Below are positions 42,967 to 52,448 of a stretch of DNA of 64,000 nucleotides, piece by piece. The DNA is taken from positions 19,415 to 83,414 of the forward strand of contig NZ_JHXK01000029.1 in the NCBI RefSeq assembly GCF_000621745.1, read 5' to 3'. Positions within the stretch are counted from its first letter, which is position 1; the number at the start of each line of letters is the position of its first letter. The stretch is from Clostridium beijerinckii HUN142. GTDB taxonomy: Bacteria; Bacillota; Clostridia; Clostridiales; Clostridiaceae. The notes beneath the pieces are model-generated. The model was given only the letters and a program-made list of their open reading frames with translations, searched no databases and was not told where the DNA came from. The position numbers were made by a program, and so were the translations under genes.

Positions 42967-44271
42967 ATGAGTTACGAAGCATATAAAAATAATCAGTTAG
43001 GTTTTACTACAAGACAATTACATGCAGGTTATAATCCAGCAGAACATTATAGATCAAAAGCAGTTCCAATTTACCAAACAGCAGCTTTTGAACTTGGGGA
43101 TTTTGAGAGATGTATTAGATTATTCGATTACTCCGAAGAAGGCCATTCTTACGTAAGGTTTTCAAATCCAACTAATACGGTACTTGAAAGAAGGCTTGCA
43201 TCTCTTGAGGGAGGCATAGAAGCAATTGCATTAGGTTCAGGAATGGCAGCAATATCTAATACTTTTTTGAATATTTCAAAATCAGGAGACGAAATAGTAG
43301 CTGTTAATACTTTATATGGAGGAAGCACAACCTTATTAAATAGCATTTTACCTGATTACGGAATTGTTGGAAGGTTTGTAGAAGATGAAAATGACATAGA
43401 ATCATACAGAAAAGTAATTACAGAAAAGACAAAGGCAATTTATATTGAAAGCCTTGGCAATCCTGGTATGAATATAATCGATATTGAGGCTGTGGCTAAT
43501 CTAGCTCATGAACATGGAATACCATTAATTGTTGATAATACCTTTGCAACTCCATATTTATTACGACCATTCGAATATGGAGCGGATATTGTTTGTTATT
43601 CTGCAACTAAATACCTTGCAGGCCATGGGACAACAATTGTAGGTGCTGTAGTTGAAAAAGGTGGTTTTAATTGGTTAAATGGGAAATTCCCTCAGTTTGA
43701 AAAATTTTATGATGAATACAAAGATACGATAGGAAAAGATATTTTAGATAAAACAATGTTTACTAAGAGACTTAGAATCATATACTTAACTGATTTAGGT
43801 GCACACTTAAGTCCAACTAGTGCATTTTATTTATTGCAAGGCATTGAAACTTTATCTTTAAGAATGAGAGAACATACAGCTAATGCGCAAAAGGTGTCTG
43901 AATTCCTTGAAGGTCATCCGAAAGTTCTTTCAGTGGCTTACCCAGGACTTAAAAGTAATAAGTATCATGAATTAGCTGAAAAATATTTTCCTAAGGGGCC
44001 AGGCGCAATAATGTCTATCAGATTAAAAGGTGGAATAAAGGCAGCAAGAAAAGTCCTTGAAGAAGTTAAAGTATTTGATTACATGGTAAATGTGGGAGAT
44101 GCAAAATCACTTATTGTACATTCAGCAACATCAACTCATTTTGGACAATCTAAAGAAGAAAGAGAAAAAGCAGGAGTATATGATGATACTTTAAGATTAT
44201 CAATAGGAATTGAAGAGGCAGAGGATTTAATAGCAGATCTTAAGCATGCACTTGATTCAATAGAGGAATAA
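42967..44271 (+). CDS. metY: O-acetyl-L-homoserine sulfhydrylase
   Basis: 434 residues, the usual MetY length. It is a PLP enzyme that makes homocysteine from O-acetylhomoserine and sulfide. Seen: FTTRQLHAGYNP N-terminus, YSRFSNPT-like YVRFSNPTNTVLERRLASLE, and the PLP-Lys segment YSATKYLAGHGTTIVGA (Lys ~214). The preceding leader may link expression to sulfur or methionine supply. GAGAGGG precedes ATG. Confidence 0.93.
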   Translation: MSYEAYKNNQLGFTTRQLHAGYNPAEHYRSKAVPIYQTAAFELGDFERCIRLFDYSEEGHSYVRFSNPTNTVLERRLASLEGGIEAIALGSGMAAISNTFLNISKSGDEIVAVNTLYGGSTTLLNSILPDYGIVGRFVEDENDIESYRKVITEKTKAIYIESLGNPGMNIIDIEAVANLAHEHGIPLIVDNTFATPYLLRPFEYGADIVCYSATKYLAGHGTTIVGAVVEKGGFNWLNGKFPQFEKFYDEYKDTIGKDILDKTMFTKRLRIIYLTDLGAHLSPTSAFYLLQGIETLSLRMREHTANAQKVSEFLEGHPKVLSVAYPGLKSNKYHELAEKYFPKGPGAIMSIRLKGGIKAARKVLEEVKVFDYMVNVGDAKSLIVHSATSTHFGQSKEEREKAGVYDDTLRLSIGIEEAEDLIADLKHALDSIEE

Positions 44272-44302
44272 AGAGCATTAAGTAATCAATATTTTTCTAT
44301 AA

Positions 44303-44333
44303 AACAAACTTATGTTCTCAGAACATAGGTTTG
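44303..44333 (+). terminator. Possible terminator after metY
   Basis: AAACTTATGTTC-TCA-GAACATAGGTTT hairpin without a clear T-run. Confidence 0.4.
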
Positions 44334-44419
44334 CATCAATAAATGCTATATGATATAATTACTGGAAGAAAAGAAGGGCGCTTATAATAATCAATGAGAG
44401 ATTAAGCAATCAAAGATAT

Positions 44420-44560
44420 ATGAAGAGTTACAAGTTTTATTCAATAATTACAATAATAATTTTGACTATGTCGTATATATTTACAAAGATAGGAATTATA
44501 TATTATTATTTATTAAGCCTAAGCACAATTCCATATATCTTTGACTTAGGAGCTGTATAG
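44420..44560 (+). CDS. Possible small hydrophobic peptide or gene remnant
   Basis: 46 codons, MKSYKFYSIITIIILTMSYI then a Tyr/Leu-rich stretch, without a clear ribosome site. It lies in the 390-bp gap between metY and the ABC transporter. It may be a decayed membrane gene. Confidence 0.25.
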   Translation: MKSYKFYSIITIIILTMSYIFTKIGIIYYYLLSLSTIPYIFDLGAV

Positions 44561-44661
44561 TATTTTTTAGGAACGTTAATACTTTTGATTTTTTTACCAA
44601 AGGTTTTATAAGAACTTAAAAATTTTAGGAATTATACTTTTTTAAAAAGGGAAGTGAAAAT

Positions 44662-45312
44662 ATGTGGCAAAATATTATAGATTATTTTCAAAAGGACATG
44701 AATAATTATTTGCAGGCAATAGGGCAGCACTTAGAAATAAGTTTACTATCCTTATTTGTAGCAGCGATTGTTGGGATTCCCTTTGGAATATTATCTACTA
44801 AAAATAAAGTTTGGTATAGATGGGTGACAACCTGGTTTAATACTCTTAGAATTATTCCAAGCTTAGCTGTTCTTATAATGTTTATTCCAATTGTAGGAAC
44901 AGGGGTTAAACCTGCACTTATTGCATTAGCGTTACTTGGAATACCACCGATATTATTAAATACAGCACTTGCCTTTAATACAATTCCTGAATTTATGATA
45001 GAAACTTCAATGGCAATGGGAATGTCAAAAGTGCAGAGTTTTTGGAAGGTAAAGGTGCCATTAGCTGCACCTCTTATGCTAACAGGAATTAAAACTGCAA
45101 TGGTTGAGATAATTGCTAGTGCTACCCTTGCTGCTTATATTGGTGGTGGGGGAGTTGGGAACATTATTTTCACTGGATTAGGACTTAATAGAGCAGATTT
45201 ACTTCTAATAGGTGGTGTTACTGTAGCAATTCTTTCAATGCTTGTAAATGTAATTATGTTAGGTTTGGAAAAATATCTGCTTAGATATAAGTATATTAAT
45301 TCGAATATATAG
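44662..45312 (+). CDS. opuCB: OpuC-type ABC transporter permease
   Basis: 216 residues, about five to six helices, with the inner-membrane ABC signature (ETSMAMGMSKVQSFWKVKVP then APLMLTGIKTAMVEIIASAT). It is most similar in layout to OpuCB/OpuCD of glycine betaine/carnitine/choline carriers. It forms one cluster with the substrate-binding protein, ATPase and second permease that follow. Confidence 0.87.
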   Translation: MWQNIIDYFQKDMNNYLQAIGQHLEISLLSLFVAAIVGIPFGILSTKNKVWYRWVTTWFNTLRIIPSLAVLIMFIPIVGTGVKPALIALALLGIPPILLNTALAFNTIPEFMIETSMAMGMSKVQSFWKVKVPLAAPLMLTGIKTAMVEIIASATLAAYIGGGGVGNIIFTGLGLNRADLLLIGGVTVAILSMLVNVIMLGLEKYLLRYKYINSNI

Positions 45313-45429
45313 TTTTAAGTCGTTAAATTTTGCGGGTTAGTGTGAGTATGAAAAAATGCCATACGAGTTTTAGATAAGATTATCAAAAGACAAGTAATAA
45401 AGATTAATTTAGATTGGGGAGTGATAATT

Positions 45430-46332
45430 ATGAATAAAAATATTAAAAGAATCATAGGAACGCTATTAATTACAGTTACACTTGGGGGGCTTGTTGCTTG
45501 CGGAAATAGTAAAGGTTCAAGTGGAGATAAAAATACAATCCGTATAGGGTCAAAGGACTTTACAGAAAACTCAATAGTAGGTGAAGTTTATGCATTAGCT
45601 CTTGAAGATAAAGGTTATAAAGTAGAAAGAGTACCTAATATAGCAAGTTCAGTTATTCATACATCGCTTGTAAATGATGAAATTGATTTATACCCAGAAT
45701 ATACTGGTACTGGATTATTAGCAATTTTAAAGAAGGATTTAATTACAGATCCAAAGCAAGTTTATGACACAGTTAAATCTGAATATGAAAAGCAATTTAA
45801 TTTAGAATGGCTTGACTATTCGCCTGCAAATGATGGACAAGGTTTAGTAATTCGTACAGATGTTGCAAATAAACTTGGAATTAAAACTATTTCTGATTTA
45901 CAAAAGCATGCAGGTGAAATCAGATTTGCATCACAAGGTGAATTTGATAAAAGAGAAGATGGTATTCCAGGCTTAGAGAAGGTTTATGGAAAGTTTGATT
46001 TTAAATCTACAAAGGTATATGACAATGGATTAAAGTACGAAGTGTTAGCAAATAATGAAGCAGATCTTGCACCAGCATCTACAACAGAAGGTCAATTAGT
46101 AAAACCTGAATTTACTTTATTAGAAGATGATAAACACGTATGGCCTCCATATAATTTAGCACCAGTAATTAAAAAATCAGTATTAGATGCTCATCCAGAT
46201 ATTGCTGATGTTTTAAATAAAGTTAGTGCGAGTTTAGATACTAAAAAGATAACAAAATTAAACGCAGAAGTTGATGTAGATAAAAAAGAATACGAAGAAG
46301 TAGCTAAGGAGTATTACGATTCTATTAAATAA
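45430..46332 (+). CDS. opuCC: OpuC-type substrate-binding lipoprotein
   Basis: 300 residues from ATG 45430 (GGGGAGTG upstream; GTG 45421 overlaps the site). Lipobox LVAC near residue 22. IRIGSKDFTENSIVGEVYAL and LYPEYTGTGLL are typical of OpuCC/OsmF binding proteins for quaternary amines. Neighbouring metY raises a methyl-donor or sulfur link, but the ligand is not settled by sequence. Confidence 0.87.
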   Translation: MNKNIKRIIGTLLITVTLGGLVACGNSKGSSGDKNTIRIGSKDFTENSIVGEVYALALEDKGYKVERVPNIASSVIHTSLVNDEIDLYPEYTGTGLLAILKKDLITDPKQVYDTVKSEYEKQFNLEWLDYSPANDGQGLVIRTDVANKLGIKTISDLQKHAGEIRFASQGEFDKREDGIPGLEKVYGKFDFKSTKVYDNGLKYEVLANNEADLAPASTTEGQLVKPEFTLLEDDKHVWPPYNLAPVIKKSVLDAHPDIADVLNKVSASLDTKKITKLNAEVDVDKKEYEEVAKEYYDSIK

Positions 46333-46354
46333 TAGATAGAAGGAGATATTCAAG

Positions 46355-47116
46355 ATGAGTATAGCAATAGAGTTTAAGAATGTTTATAAACAATTTAAAG
46401 GAGCGGTATATAGCGCAGTTGATAATGTAAGTCTAAAAATTGAGCATGGAGAATTCGTTACAATTTTAGGATCTTCAGGGTGTGGTAAGACAACACTTCT
46501 TAAGATGATTAATCGCTTGTATGATCCACATAAAGGAAGTATTGAATTTTTTGGTGAGGATATTAGTAGTAAAGATCCAGTAGAGTTTAGAAGAAAAATA
46601 GGTTATGTAATTCAACAGGTTGGTTTGTTTCCACATATGACCATAGCAGGTAATATAGCAACTGTTCCAAAGATACTTAAGTGGCCTAAGGAAAAAATAG
46701 AAGCTAGAGTAGACGAATTACTTGAACTTGTTGGGCTTGAGCCAAAGGAGTTTAGAAATAGATATCCAGCACAACTATCTGGTGGTCAGCAGCAACGTGT
46801 AGGACTTGCTAGGGCTTTAGCAGTTAACCCTGATGTAATGCTGCTTGATGAACCTTTTGGTGCAATTGATGCAATAAATAGGATAAATCTTCAAGATGAG
46901 TTATTAAAGATTTATAATACTTCAAAGAAAACATATTTATTTGTAACTCATGATATTAATGAAGCATTTAAGCTCGGCAGCAAAGTGTTAATAATGGATA
47001 AAGGAAAGATACAGCAATTTGATACACCAAGAAATATTGCTAAAAATCCAGCAAATGATTTTGTAAGATCACTAATTAATTCTGCAAAAGGGCAGGAAGT
47101 ATTTTTGGAGGATTAG
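46355..47116 (+). CDS. opuCA: OpuC-type ABC transporter ATP-binding protein
   Basis: 253 residues. Walker A GSSGCGKTT, Q-loop QQVGLFPHMT, signature LSGGQQQRVGLARAL, Walker B VMLLDEPFGAID, and H-loop VTHDINEA. It lacks the C-terminal tandem CBS domains found in many OpuCA proteins, ending just after the ABC domain, so osmotic gating by CBS is not expected. Confidence 0.9.
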   Translation: MSIAIEFKNVYKQFKGAVYSAVDNVSLKIEHGEFVTILGSSGCGKTTLLKMINRLYDPHKGSIEFFGEDISSKDPVEFRRKIGYVIQQVGLFPHMTIAGNIATVPKILKWPKEKIEARVDELLELVGLEPKEFRNRYPAQLSGGQQQRVGLARALAVNPDVMLLDEPFGAIDAINRINLQDELLKIYNTSKKTYLFVTHDINEAFKLGSKVLIMDKGKIQQFDTPRNIAKNPANDFVRSLINSAKGQEVFLED

Positions 47117-47122
47117 AAATTT

Positions 47123-47734
47123 ATGATTGACTATTTATTAAAATATCCTGATAAATTATTAAAAGCCTTTGTAGGACATATAGAAATTGTATTAATTACT
47201 TTAGTGATTTCTATAATTTTAGCAGCATTATTAACAATATTAGCGGCTTATTCAAAAATAGCATCTAAATTGCTGGTTAATATATTTGCTATGATATATT
47301 CAATTCCTAGTTTAGCATTATTTGCGATTTTGGTGCCAATAACAGGGCTTGGTAAAGTTACTGCAATTATAGTTTTAGTACTTTATAATCAGTACATACT
47401 ACTAAGAAACACAATAGATGGTCTTAATAATGTGGATGCTTCCGTTGTAGAAGCGGCAACTGGAATGGGAATGAGTAAAAGCCAAATATTATTTCAAGTT
47501 AAGTTGCCTTTAGTTACTAAGCCAATCTTTGCAGGAATCCATCTTGCAGTAGTGTCCACAATAGGTATTGCTACAATTGCAGCTTCTATTAATGCTGGTG
47601 GGATTGGAAGTGTCTTGTTAGACGGACTTAGAACAGTAAATACAGCTAAAATACTATGGGGAACATTGATGTCAGCAGGCTTAGCTATAGTAGTAAATGC
47701 AATACTTAATCTGATTGAGAAAAAGATTACTTAA
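47123..47734 (+). CDS. opuCD: OpuC-type ABC transporter permease (second)
   Basis: 203 residues with about five helices and the EAA-like loop VEAATGMGMSKSQILFQVKL. It begins 6 bp after the ATPase gene and completes a permease-binding protein-ATPase-permease set. Confidence 0.88.
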   Translation: MIDYLLKYPDKLLKAFVGHIEIVLITLVISIILAALLTILAAYSKIASKLLVNIFAMIYSIPSLALFAILVPITGLGKVTAIIVLVLYNQYILLRNTIDGLNNVDASVVEAATGMGMSKSQILFQVKLPLVTKPIFAGIHLAVVSTIGIATIAASINAGGIGSVLLDGLRTVNTAKILWGTLMSAGLAIVVNAILNLIEKKIT

Positions 47735-47738
47735 AGCC

Positions 47739-47818
47739 ATATATATTGCAAGAATTTTAGCCCTAATTATGAATTATGAATTGTGAAATGTGCATTGTGA
47801 ATTGCAACATATATATAA
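47739..47818. repeat. MITE-like repeat, copy D (internally deleted)
   Basis: Same right half as copies A-C (AATTGTGAAATGTGCATTGT, then GAATTGCAACATATATATA) but the ~35-nt left core is missing. The deletion lies between two TTGCA occurrences, consistent with short-repeat slippage. Confidence 0.65.
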
Positions 47819-48002
47819 CCTTTGAGAAATTATATTTTTAATAAACTAATATCATATAATCAAAATGGGACTTAACGCATTAAAGTAAACATATCAAAGA
47901 ATTTAGAAAGATCTGTTAAAATTATTTTATGATTTTGATAGATTTTTCTTTTTTTGTACGAATTAATATATGTAAGTACAAACTTACTAAATGCAAGCTT
48001 GC

Positions 48003-48150
48003 TTTATCCGATAGTTAGCATCTGTAAAATTCCCTCTTCTTCAATTGGGAGATAACAGCTGCACGCTTCTGGACATTGTGCCCCCTGAGGGTATAAGTTC
48101 AACTAAATTCAGCTGGAGTATGAAACTCCACCTGAAAAGTTTACACTTTA
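48003..48150 (+). promoter_or_regulatory. Structured leader RNA, copy 2 (unidentified)
   Basis: Second copy of the 18979-19122 element, ending 17 nt before the ATG at 48167. The same three helices form with different bases: TCCC..GGGA; CCC-TGA-GGG; and CAGCTGGAG-loop-CTCCACCTG with a longer loop. GCTGCACGCT and GGGTATAAGTTCAACTAAA are identical. It precedes a sigma-factor operon. Confidence 0.55.
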
Positions 48151-48166
48151 TGGGAAGAGGTAAAAA

Positions 48167-48733
48167 ATGAAGGTGAATGAAGATAATTATATTAAAGAAT
48201 TAAGAAATAGAAATGAAAAAGCCTTAGATTATGTTATTGATAATTATGGTTGGATTATAAAATCTATTGTAGGAAAGCATCTATATGGGATCAATAGTGT
48301 TCAAGAAGAATGTATAAATGATATTCTTTTAGGAATTTGGAACAACATAAATAGCTTTAACGAAAGTAAAAATGAATTTAAAAATTGGGTGGCTGGTATA
48401 TGTAAATTTAAATGCATTGATTACAAACGAAAATATTTAAAAGATCTACAACATGAGAATATAGATGATTTGAATATCAGTGAATATGGTGTTGAATCAG
48501 AGAATTTAGAAAATGAATTAAGTAATGAAGTAGAATCGCTGCTTGGATGTTTAAAGGAGAAGGATAGAAATCTACTTTATAAGCTATATGTTGATGAAAT
48601 GGACATTAATGAAATAAGCAACGAATATGGAATGAAAAAAGAAGTTATATACAATAGATTATCTAGGGCAAAAAAGAGAATAAAAGATATTTTTAATATT
48701 GATAATAGAAGAGGTGTTAAGCATGAAGAATAA
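48167..48733 (+). CDS. ECF-type RNA polymerase sigma factor (pair 2)
   Basis: 188 residues with regions 2 (FKNWVAGICKFKCIDYKRKY) and 4 (DRNLLYKLYVDEMDINEISN through YNRLSRAKKRIKDI), paralogous to the 10116 and 52449 products. The structured leader upstream is its distinguishing feature. Overlaps the anti-sigma gene by 11 bp. Confidence 0.88.
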   Translation: MKVNEDNYIKELRNRNEKALDYVIDNYGWIIKSIVGKHLYGINSVQEECINDILLGIWNNINSFNESKNEFKNWVAGICKFKCIDYKRKYLKDLQHENIDDLNISEYGVESENLENELSNEVESLLGCLKEKDRNLLYKLYVDEMDINEISNEYGMKKEVIYNRLSRAKKRIKDIFNIDNRRGVKHEE

Positions 48734-49769
48734 CATATATAGTCTGCTTAATGAAGCAAACATCGATTTAGATGAATACAAAAAAGAAGATTTTAATGAT
48801 ATTGAAAAGGAATCACTTAAAAAGAATATTAGGAAATCTATAAAGAAGAGTAGAAAACAAAATGTTGGAAGAAAAGTAATAGCTGCAGCTGCAATAATAG
48901 CAGTACTAGTTGGTATGTCTTTTGGAAATACAGGAGCTTACGCCATATCAAAAATAAATTTATTCAGCGAAAGCATTTCAAGTTTCCTAGGAATAGAGAG
49001 AAATTTAGAAGATTATAATACAGTAATCAACAAATCTGTTACAGACAATGGAGTAACAGTTAAATTAAATGAGGTAGTGTTAGATGAAAATGAACTGCTT
49101 ATATCTACTGATATAAGCGCAGATAGGATTTTAAAAAACTACGAATTTTGGTATGGTGAAATGACTCTGTACATAAATAATAAAGAAGTTAAATGTACAG
49201 GAGATAGTGGTAGTCTTAAACAGTTAGACAATTATACTACACAACAATTAGCAGAATGTGATTTAGACTTAATAAAAGATATGGATTTAAGTGGAAATTT
49301 AAATATAAAAATTATATATTCTAAAATGAAGATAGATGATTCTGATGATATAGATGGAACTTGGAAATTTGAATTTAAAACTAGTGAAGATAAGCTTAAA
49401 TTTGATACTAAAACTGTCAATCTTGATTATGAATTTGATATTCAGAATGGTGATAAATATATATTTGAAAAATACACAGGCAATGCTTTAGGTCAAAAAA
49501 TATATGGTAAAACAATTGATAATTCAGAAACTAAAGAAACATACAATATTTTACTAAAAGGATATGACGATTTAGGAAATAAAGTTGTATTTGATATACC
49601 AAGAGGAACCAAAGATGAGTTTGTATTAAAATATGATAATTTGTTAGCTGGAAATATTAATGAAAAGGCAAGTAAATTAATTCTAACACCGTATGCGGGA
49701 AAAATCCCAGAACAAAGTATTGATGAATATGAAAAAGTTGGAGATGAATTTACAATAAATATTAAATAA
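48723..49769 (+). CDS. DUF4179-domain membrane protein, probable anti-sigma factor (pair 2)
   Basis: 348 residues from ATG 48723 (AGAGGTG upstream). A short cytoplasmic N-terminus (~50 residues), one transmembrane helix (VIAAAAIIAVLVGMSFGNTG), then the DUF4179 ectodomain (INLFSESISSFLGIERNLED onward) and a beta-rich tail. Probably holds the co-encoded sigma factor at the membrane. Confidence 0.78.
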   Translation: MKNNIYSLLNEANIDLDEYKKEDFNDIEKESLKKNIRKSIKKSRKQNVGRKVIAAAAIIAVLVGMSFGNTGAYAISKINLFSESISSFLGIERNLEDYNTVINKSVTDNGVTVKLNEVVLDENELLISTDISADRILKNYEFWYGEMTLYINNKEVKCTGDSGSLKQLDNYTTQQLAECDLDLIKDMDLSGNLNIKIIYSKMKIDDSDDIDGTWKFEFKTSEDKLKFDTKTVNLDYEFDIQNGDKYIFEKYTGNALGQKIYGKTIDNSETKETYNILLKGYDDLGNKVVFDIPRGTKDEFVLKYDNLLAGNINEKASKLILTPYAGKIPEQSIDEYEKVGDEFTINIK

Positions 49770-49782
49770 AAAAAATAATGGG

Positions 49783-49820
49783 GGAGAACCAAATCTAGAT
49801 AGAGGAGGTTCTCCTTTTTA
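49783..49820 (+). terminator. Intrinsic terminator of sigma pair 2
   Basis: GGAGAACC (49783-49790)/GGTTCTCC (49807-49814), followed by TTTTT. Confidence 0.8.
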
Positions 49821-49823
49821 AGT

Positions 49824-49914
49824 AATATCTATTTAGAAAATAATCTAAATAGATATTGACTTTGAAGATAAGAATTGATATCTTCTATTTAGAATTATTT
49901 CTAAATAGAAGATA
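49824..49914. promoter_or_regulatory. Promoter between two large operator palindromes
   Basis: AATATCTATTTAGA (49824-49837)/TCTAAATAGATATT (49844-49857) and TATCTTCTATTTAGA (49879-49893)/TCTAAATAGAAGATA (49900-49914) are perfect inverted repeats with 6-nt centres. They share the core CTATTTAGA. A promoter, TTGACT (49856-49861)-17 bp-TATCTT (49879-49884), lies between and overlaps both. ArsR/SdpR-type autorepression of the next gene is strongly suggested. Confidence 0.75.
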
Positions 49915-49930
49915 AAAAGGAGATGGTAAT

Positions 49931-50209
49931 TTGGGATTTCCAGAGACTTTTAAAGCATTGTCAGATCCAGTTCGACGAGAAATTTTAGTAATGCTGAAAA
50001 GTGGTAAAAAATCAGCTGGGGAGATTTCAAAGGAATTTGATATGACAGGTGCAACAATTTCATATCATATATCTCAATTAAAAAAGGCTGGTTTGGTTTT
50101 AGAGACAAAATACAAAAATTTTATATATTACGAAATCAATGTATCAGTATTTGAAGAAGTAATGCTTTGGTTTTCGCAATTTAGGGGGAATGAAGATGAA
50201 AAAAGATAA
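49931..50209 (+). CDS. ArsR/SdpR-family autorepressor
   Basis: 92 residues from TTG 49931 (AAGGAG 9 nt upstream). The winged helix matches SdpR closely (FKALSDPVRREILVMLKSGK; TGATISYHISQLKKAGLVLE). No metal-binding Cys. In Bacillus SdpR pairs with the immunity protein SdpI, which here follows with an overlapping start. Confidence 0.88.
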   Translation: MGFPETFKALSDPVRREILVMLKSGKKSAGEISKEFDMTGATISYHISQLKKAGLVLETKYKNFIYYEINVSVFEEVMLWFSQFRGNEDEKR

Positions 50210-50828
50210 TATTTTATGGATTACAACTATTATTTGTTTTTTGCCATTGATTCTTTCATTTGGATTATATGATAAATTACCTGAAGTAGTGCCTATTCAT
50301 TTTAATTATGCAGGTGTTCCAAATAATTATGTGCCAAAAGCAGTTGGAGCGTTTGGAATGCCGGTTTTAATGGCGATAATTAATATTTTTATACACTTTA
50401 AGCTTAATAATGACCCAAAGAAAATGAATTCACCATCTGCATTGAAGTATTTAGGAAAGTGGTCTGCTCCAATTATTTCTGTTGTATTAGTGCCCGTCAC
50501 CTTATTTATTGCACTTGGATATAAAATTCCTATTCAAATTATTACATCAGTAGTCGTAGGAGTCATTATTGTAGCATCTGGAAACTATTTACCAAAATGC
50601 AAGCAGAATTATACTGTTGGTATTAGATTACCATGGACATTAAATAGCGAAATGAATTGGAATAAAACTCATCATATGGCAGGATATCTTTGGATACTTG
50701 GCGGTATTTGTATGATAATCTTAGGTTGTATGCAGATGAAAAGTGCTTTAATAACTTTAATTATTTTATTAGTCATTGTAGTAATTCCATGTTATTATTC
50801 ATATTGGTTATATAAAAATGGGGTATAA
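50196..50828 (+). CDS. SdpI-family membrane protein (DUF1648)
   Basis: 212 residues from ATG 50196 (AGGGGG 7 nt upstream). About six helices. The N-terminus has the DUF1648 motif YDKLPEVVPIHFNYAGVPNN and the C-terminal half has YTVGIRLPWTLNSEMNWNKT typical of SdpI. SdpI gives immunity to the SdpC killing peptide and signals to SdpR. No sdpABC genes are visible here, so it may guard against a toxin made elsewhere. Confidence 0.85.
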   Translation: MKKDNILWITTIICFLPLILSFGLYDKLPEVVPIHFNYAGVPNNYVPKAVGAFGMPVLMAIINIFIHFKLNNDPKKMNSPSALKYLGKWSAPIISVVLVPVTLFIALGYKIPIQIITSVVVGVIIVASGNYLPKCKQNYTVGIRLPWTLNSEMNWNKTHHMAGYLWILGGICMIILGCMQMKSALITLIILLVIVVIPCYYSYWLYKNGV

Positions 50829-50883
50829 TAAACTGCTGTTTTCATAAATATTATATGTAATATGGTATCGGAAAAAAATTTTA

Positions 50884-50935
50884 GAAGCATATATGTAGTT
50901 GATTTAAATAAACATATGTATGCTTTCTTTTTTTA
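50884..50935 (+). terminator. Intrinsic terminator after the sdpRI-like pair
   Basis: AAGCATATATG and CATATGTATGCTT enclose a ~17-nt loop, followed by TCTTTTTTT. A second hairpin at 51040-51069 (AAAAACTATAAA/TTTATAGTTTTT) could stop minus-strand transcription from the DeoR gene. Between 50936 and 51175 nothing else is seen. Confidence 0.65.
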
Positions 50936-51175
50936 CATTAAAGAAAGCATACATTATGTGGATATTCAATTTAAATATTCAACTTATTAACTGAACATAT
51001 TTACAAAGTTGCTAAAACTTTAAGTTCATATCTTCACTAAAAACTATAAATATATTTTATAGTTTTTCAGAACAAAGTATTTATGATTTCAGTAAGTTAC
51101 CATATAAGTCTACTTTCGGTGGATTATTTCATAAGCCTAGATTTAATGCTGCTTATAAATAGTATGTATTCAATC

Positions 51176-51937
51176 TTATATTAGCTTAACAGTTAAATTA
51201 TTCAACTGTTCTCTAATATCATCAGTAATGTTCGAGTCAGTAATTATAGCATCAAATTCATCTATAGTTGCAAATTTATAGAGACTATCTACATTAAATT
51301 TTTCTGTTTCAACGAGTAAAAATGCTTCTTTACTTGTTGAAACTATAAGTTCTTTAAGATTACCATCTTCTAACATAGCAGTACATACGCTGTTAGTAAT
51401 TAAATTTACACCAGAACTTCCCAAGAAACCTTTATTAAAAGTATATTTAGATATGCTCTTAATGGCTTCTGAGCCTAAGACTCCTCCGCTTCTATTATCA
51501 TATACACCACCTATGCATATTAATATAACGGTTTCATTGTCATTAAAAAGTGGTGGAATTATAGACATATTAGTTATCAAAGTTATCTTTTTTGTGCTAT
51601 TAGCTATTAGTTTTGCTAATAAAAAATTTATGCTTGAGGACTCTAAAAAAATAATATCTCCATCCTCTATAAGCTCAAAAGCTTTCTTGGATATTAACTC
51701 TTTACTACTTAAGTTAACTGTCATTCTAGTAGTTATAGAGCTTAATTTAGAAATCTCCCTATTTAGTATAGCTCCACCATAGGTCCTTTGAAGATTACCA
51801 CTTTTCTCTAATCTTTGAAGATCCTTTCTTATCATACCCTCTGAAACATTAAATTGTTCACTTAGTTCTTTTACTTTTACTCTACCATGTTTATTAAGTA
51901 TATTTAAAATCTGTTCTAATCTTTCTTCAGTAAACAT
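51176..51937 (-). CDS. DeoR/GlpR-family transcriptional regulator
   Basis: 253 residues from ATG 51937 (GAGGTG upstream). The DeoR HTH is RLEQILNILNKHGRVKVKEL then LSEQFNVSEGMIRKDLQRLE; the C-terminal sensor domain contains LESSSINFLLAKLI and SSGVNLITNSVCTAMLE. DeoR proteins usually sense sugar phosphates. The regulated target is not adjacent on the same strand. Confidence 0.88.
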   Translation of the reverse strand: MFTEERLEQILNILNKHGRVKVKELSEQFNVSEGMIRKDLQRLEKSGNLQRTYGGAILNREISKLSSITTRMTVNLSSKELISKKAFELIEDGDIIFLESSSINFLLAKLIANSTKKITLITNMSIIPPLFNDNETVILICIGGVYDNRSGGVLGSEAIKSISKYTFNKGFLGSSGVNLITNSVCTAMLEDGNLKELIVSTSKEAFLLVETEKFNVDSLYKFATIDEFDAIITDSNITDDIREQLNNLTVKLI

Positions 51938-52448
51938 TAAGCACCTCACCAATTATTATCGTTTAGTATTGTTATTGATTAATATTATAACATTATTCTT
52001 TTAATTTATAAAATATATTGAATAGATATTTAAAAAGGTATATAATGATACCAAAAGATAACAAGTGGTATATAATGATAAAGAGTAAACTTAATTAGTG
52101 AAATATTTTAAAAAAGATATAATTTAGCGTTATAGGTTAATACCTAGCGTCATATTTTATATATTTAGGCATCTTCAAAGAATAGCTGAAATGTTAGCAA
52201 TTTTTGAAGGTGCCTAATTTAATAGATATATACAGAATAGCATATAAATATGAACCACCTTAAAATAACATTGCAAATAATAAATATATAGTATTATAAA
52301 TACAGGATAATAGTTCAATATAAGGGCAATATCCTGTATTTTTATTCATAAAAAGCAATAATTCTATTATTTGTTGTGAAGTATTTTATTATTGCTCCGT
52401 ATTTATAGATGAAGGATATAAGATATAAGATAAGAAAGGAGTTAAGCA
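51938..52448. other. 511-bp intergenic region with two hairpins and a direct repeat
   Basis: GGTATATAATGATA occurs twice (~52037 and ~52067), a possible regulator site for the DeoR gene. A 13-16-bp hairpin AGGCATCTTCAAA/TTTTTGAAGGTGCCT spans ~52168-52216. ACAGGATA/TATCCTGT with a following T-rich run spans ~52302-52342 and looks like a terminator. No coding sequence is seen. Confidence 0.45.
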
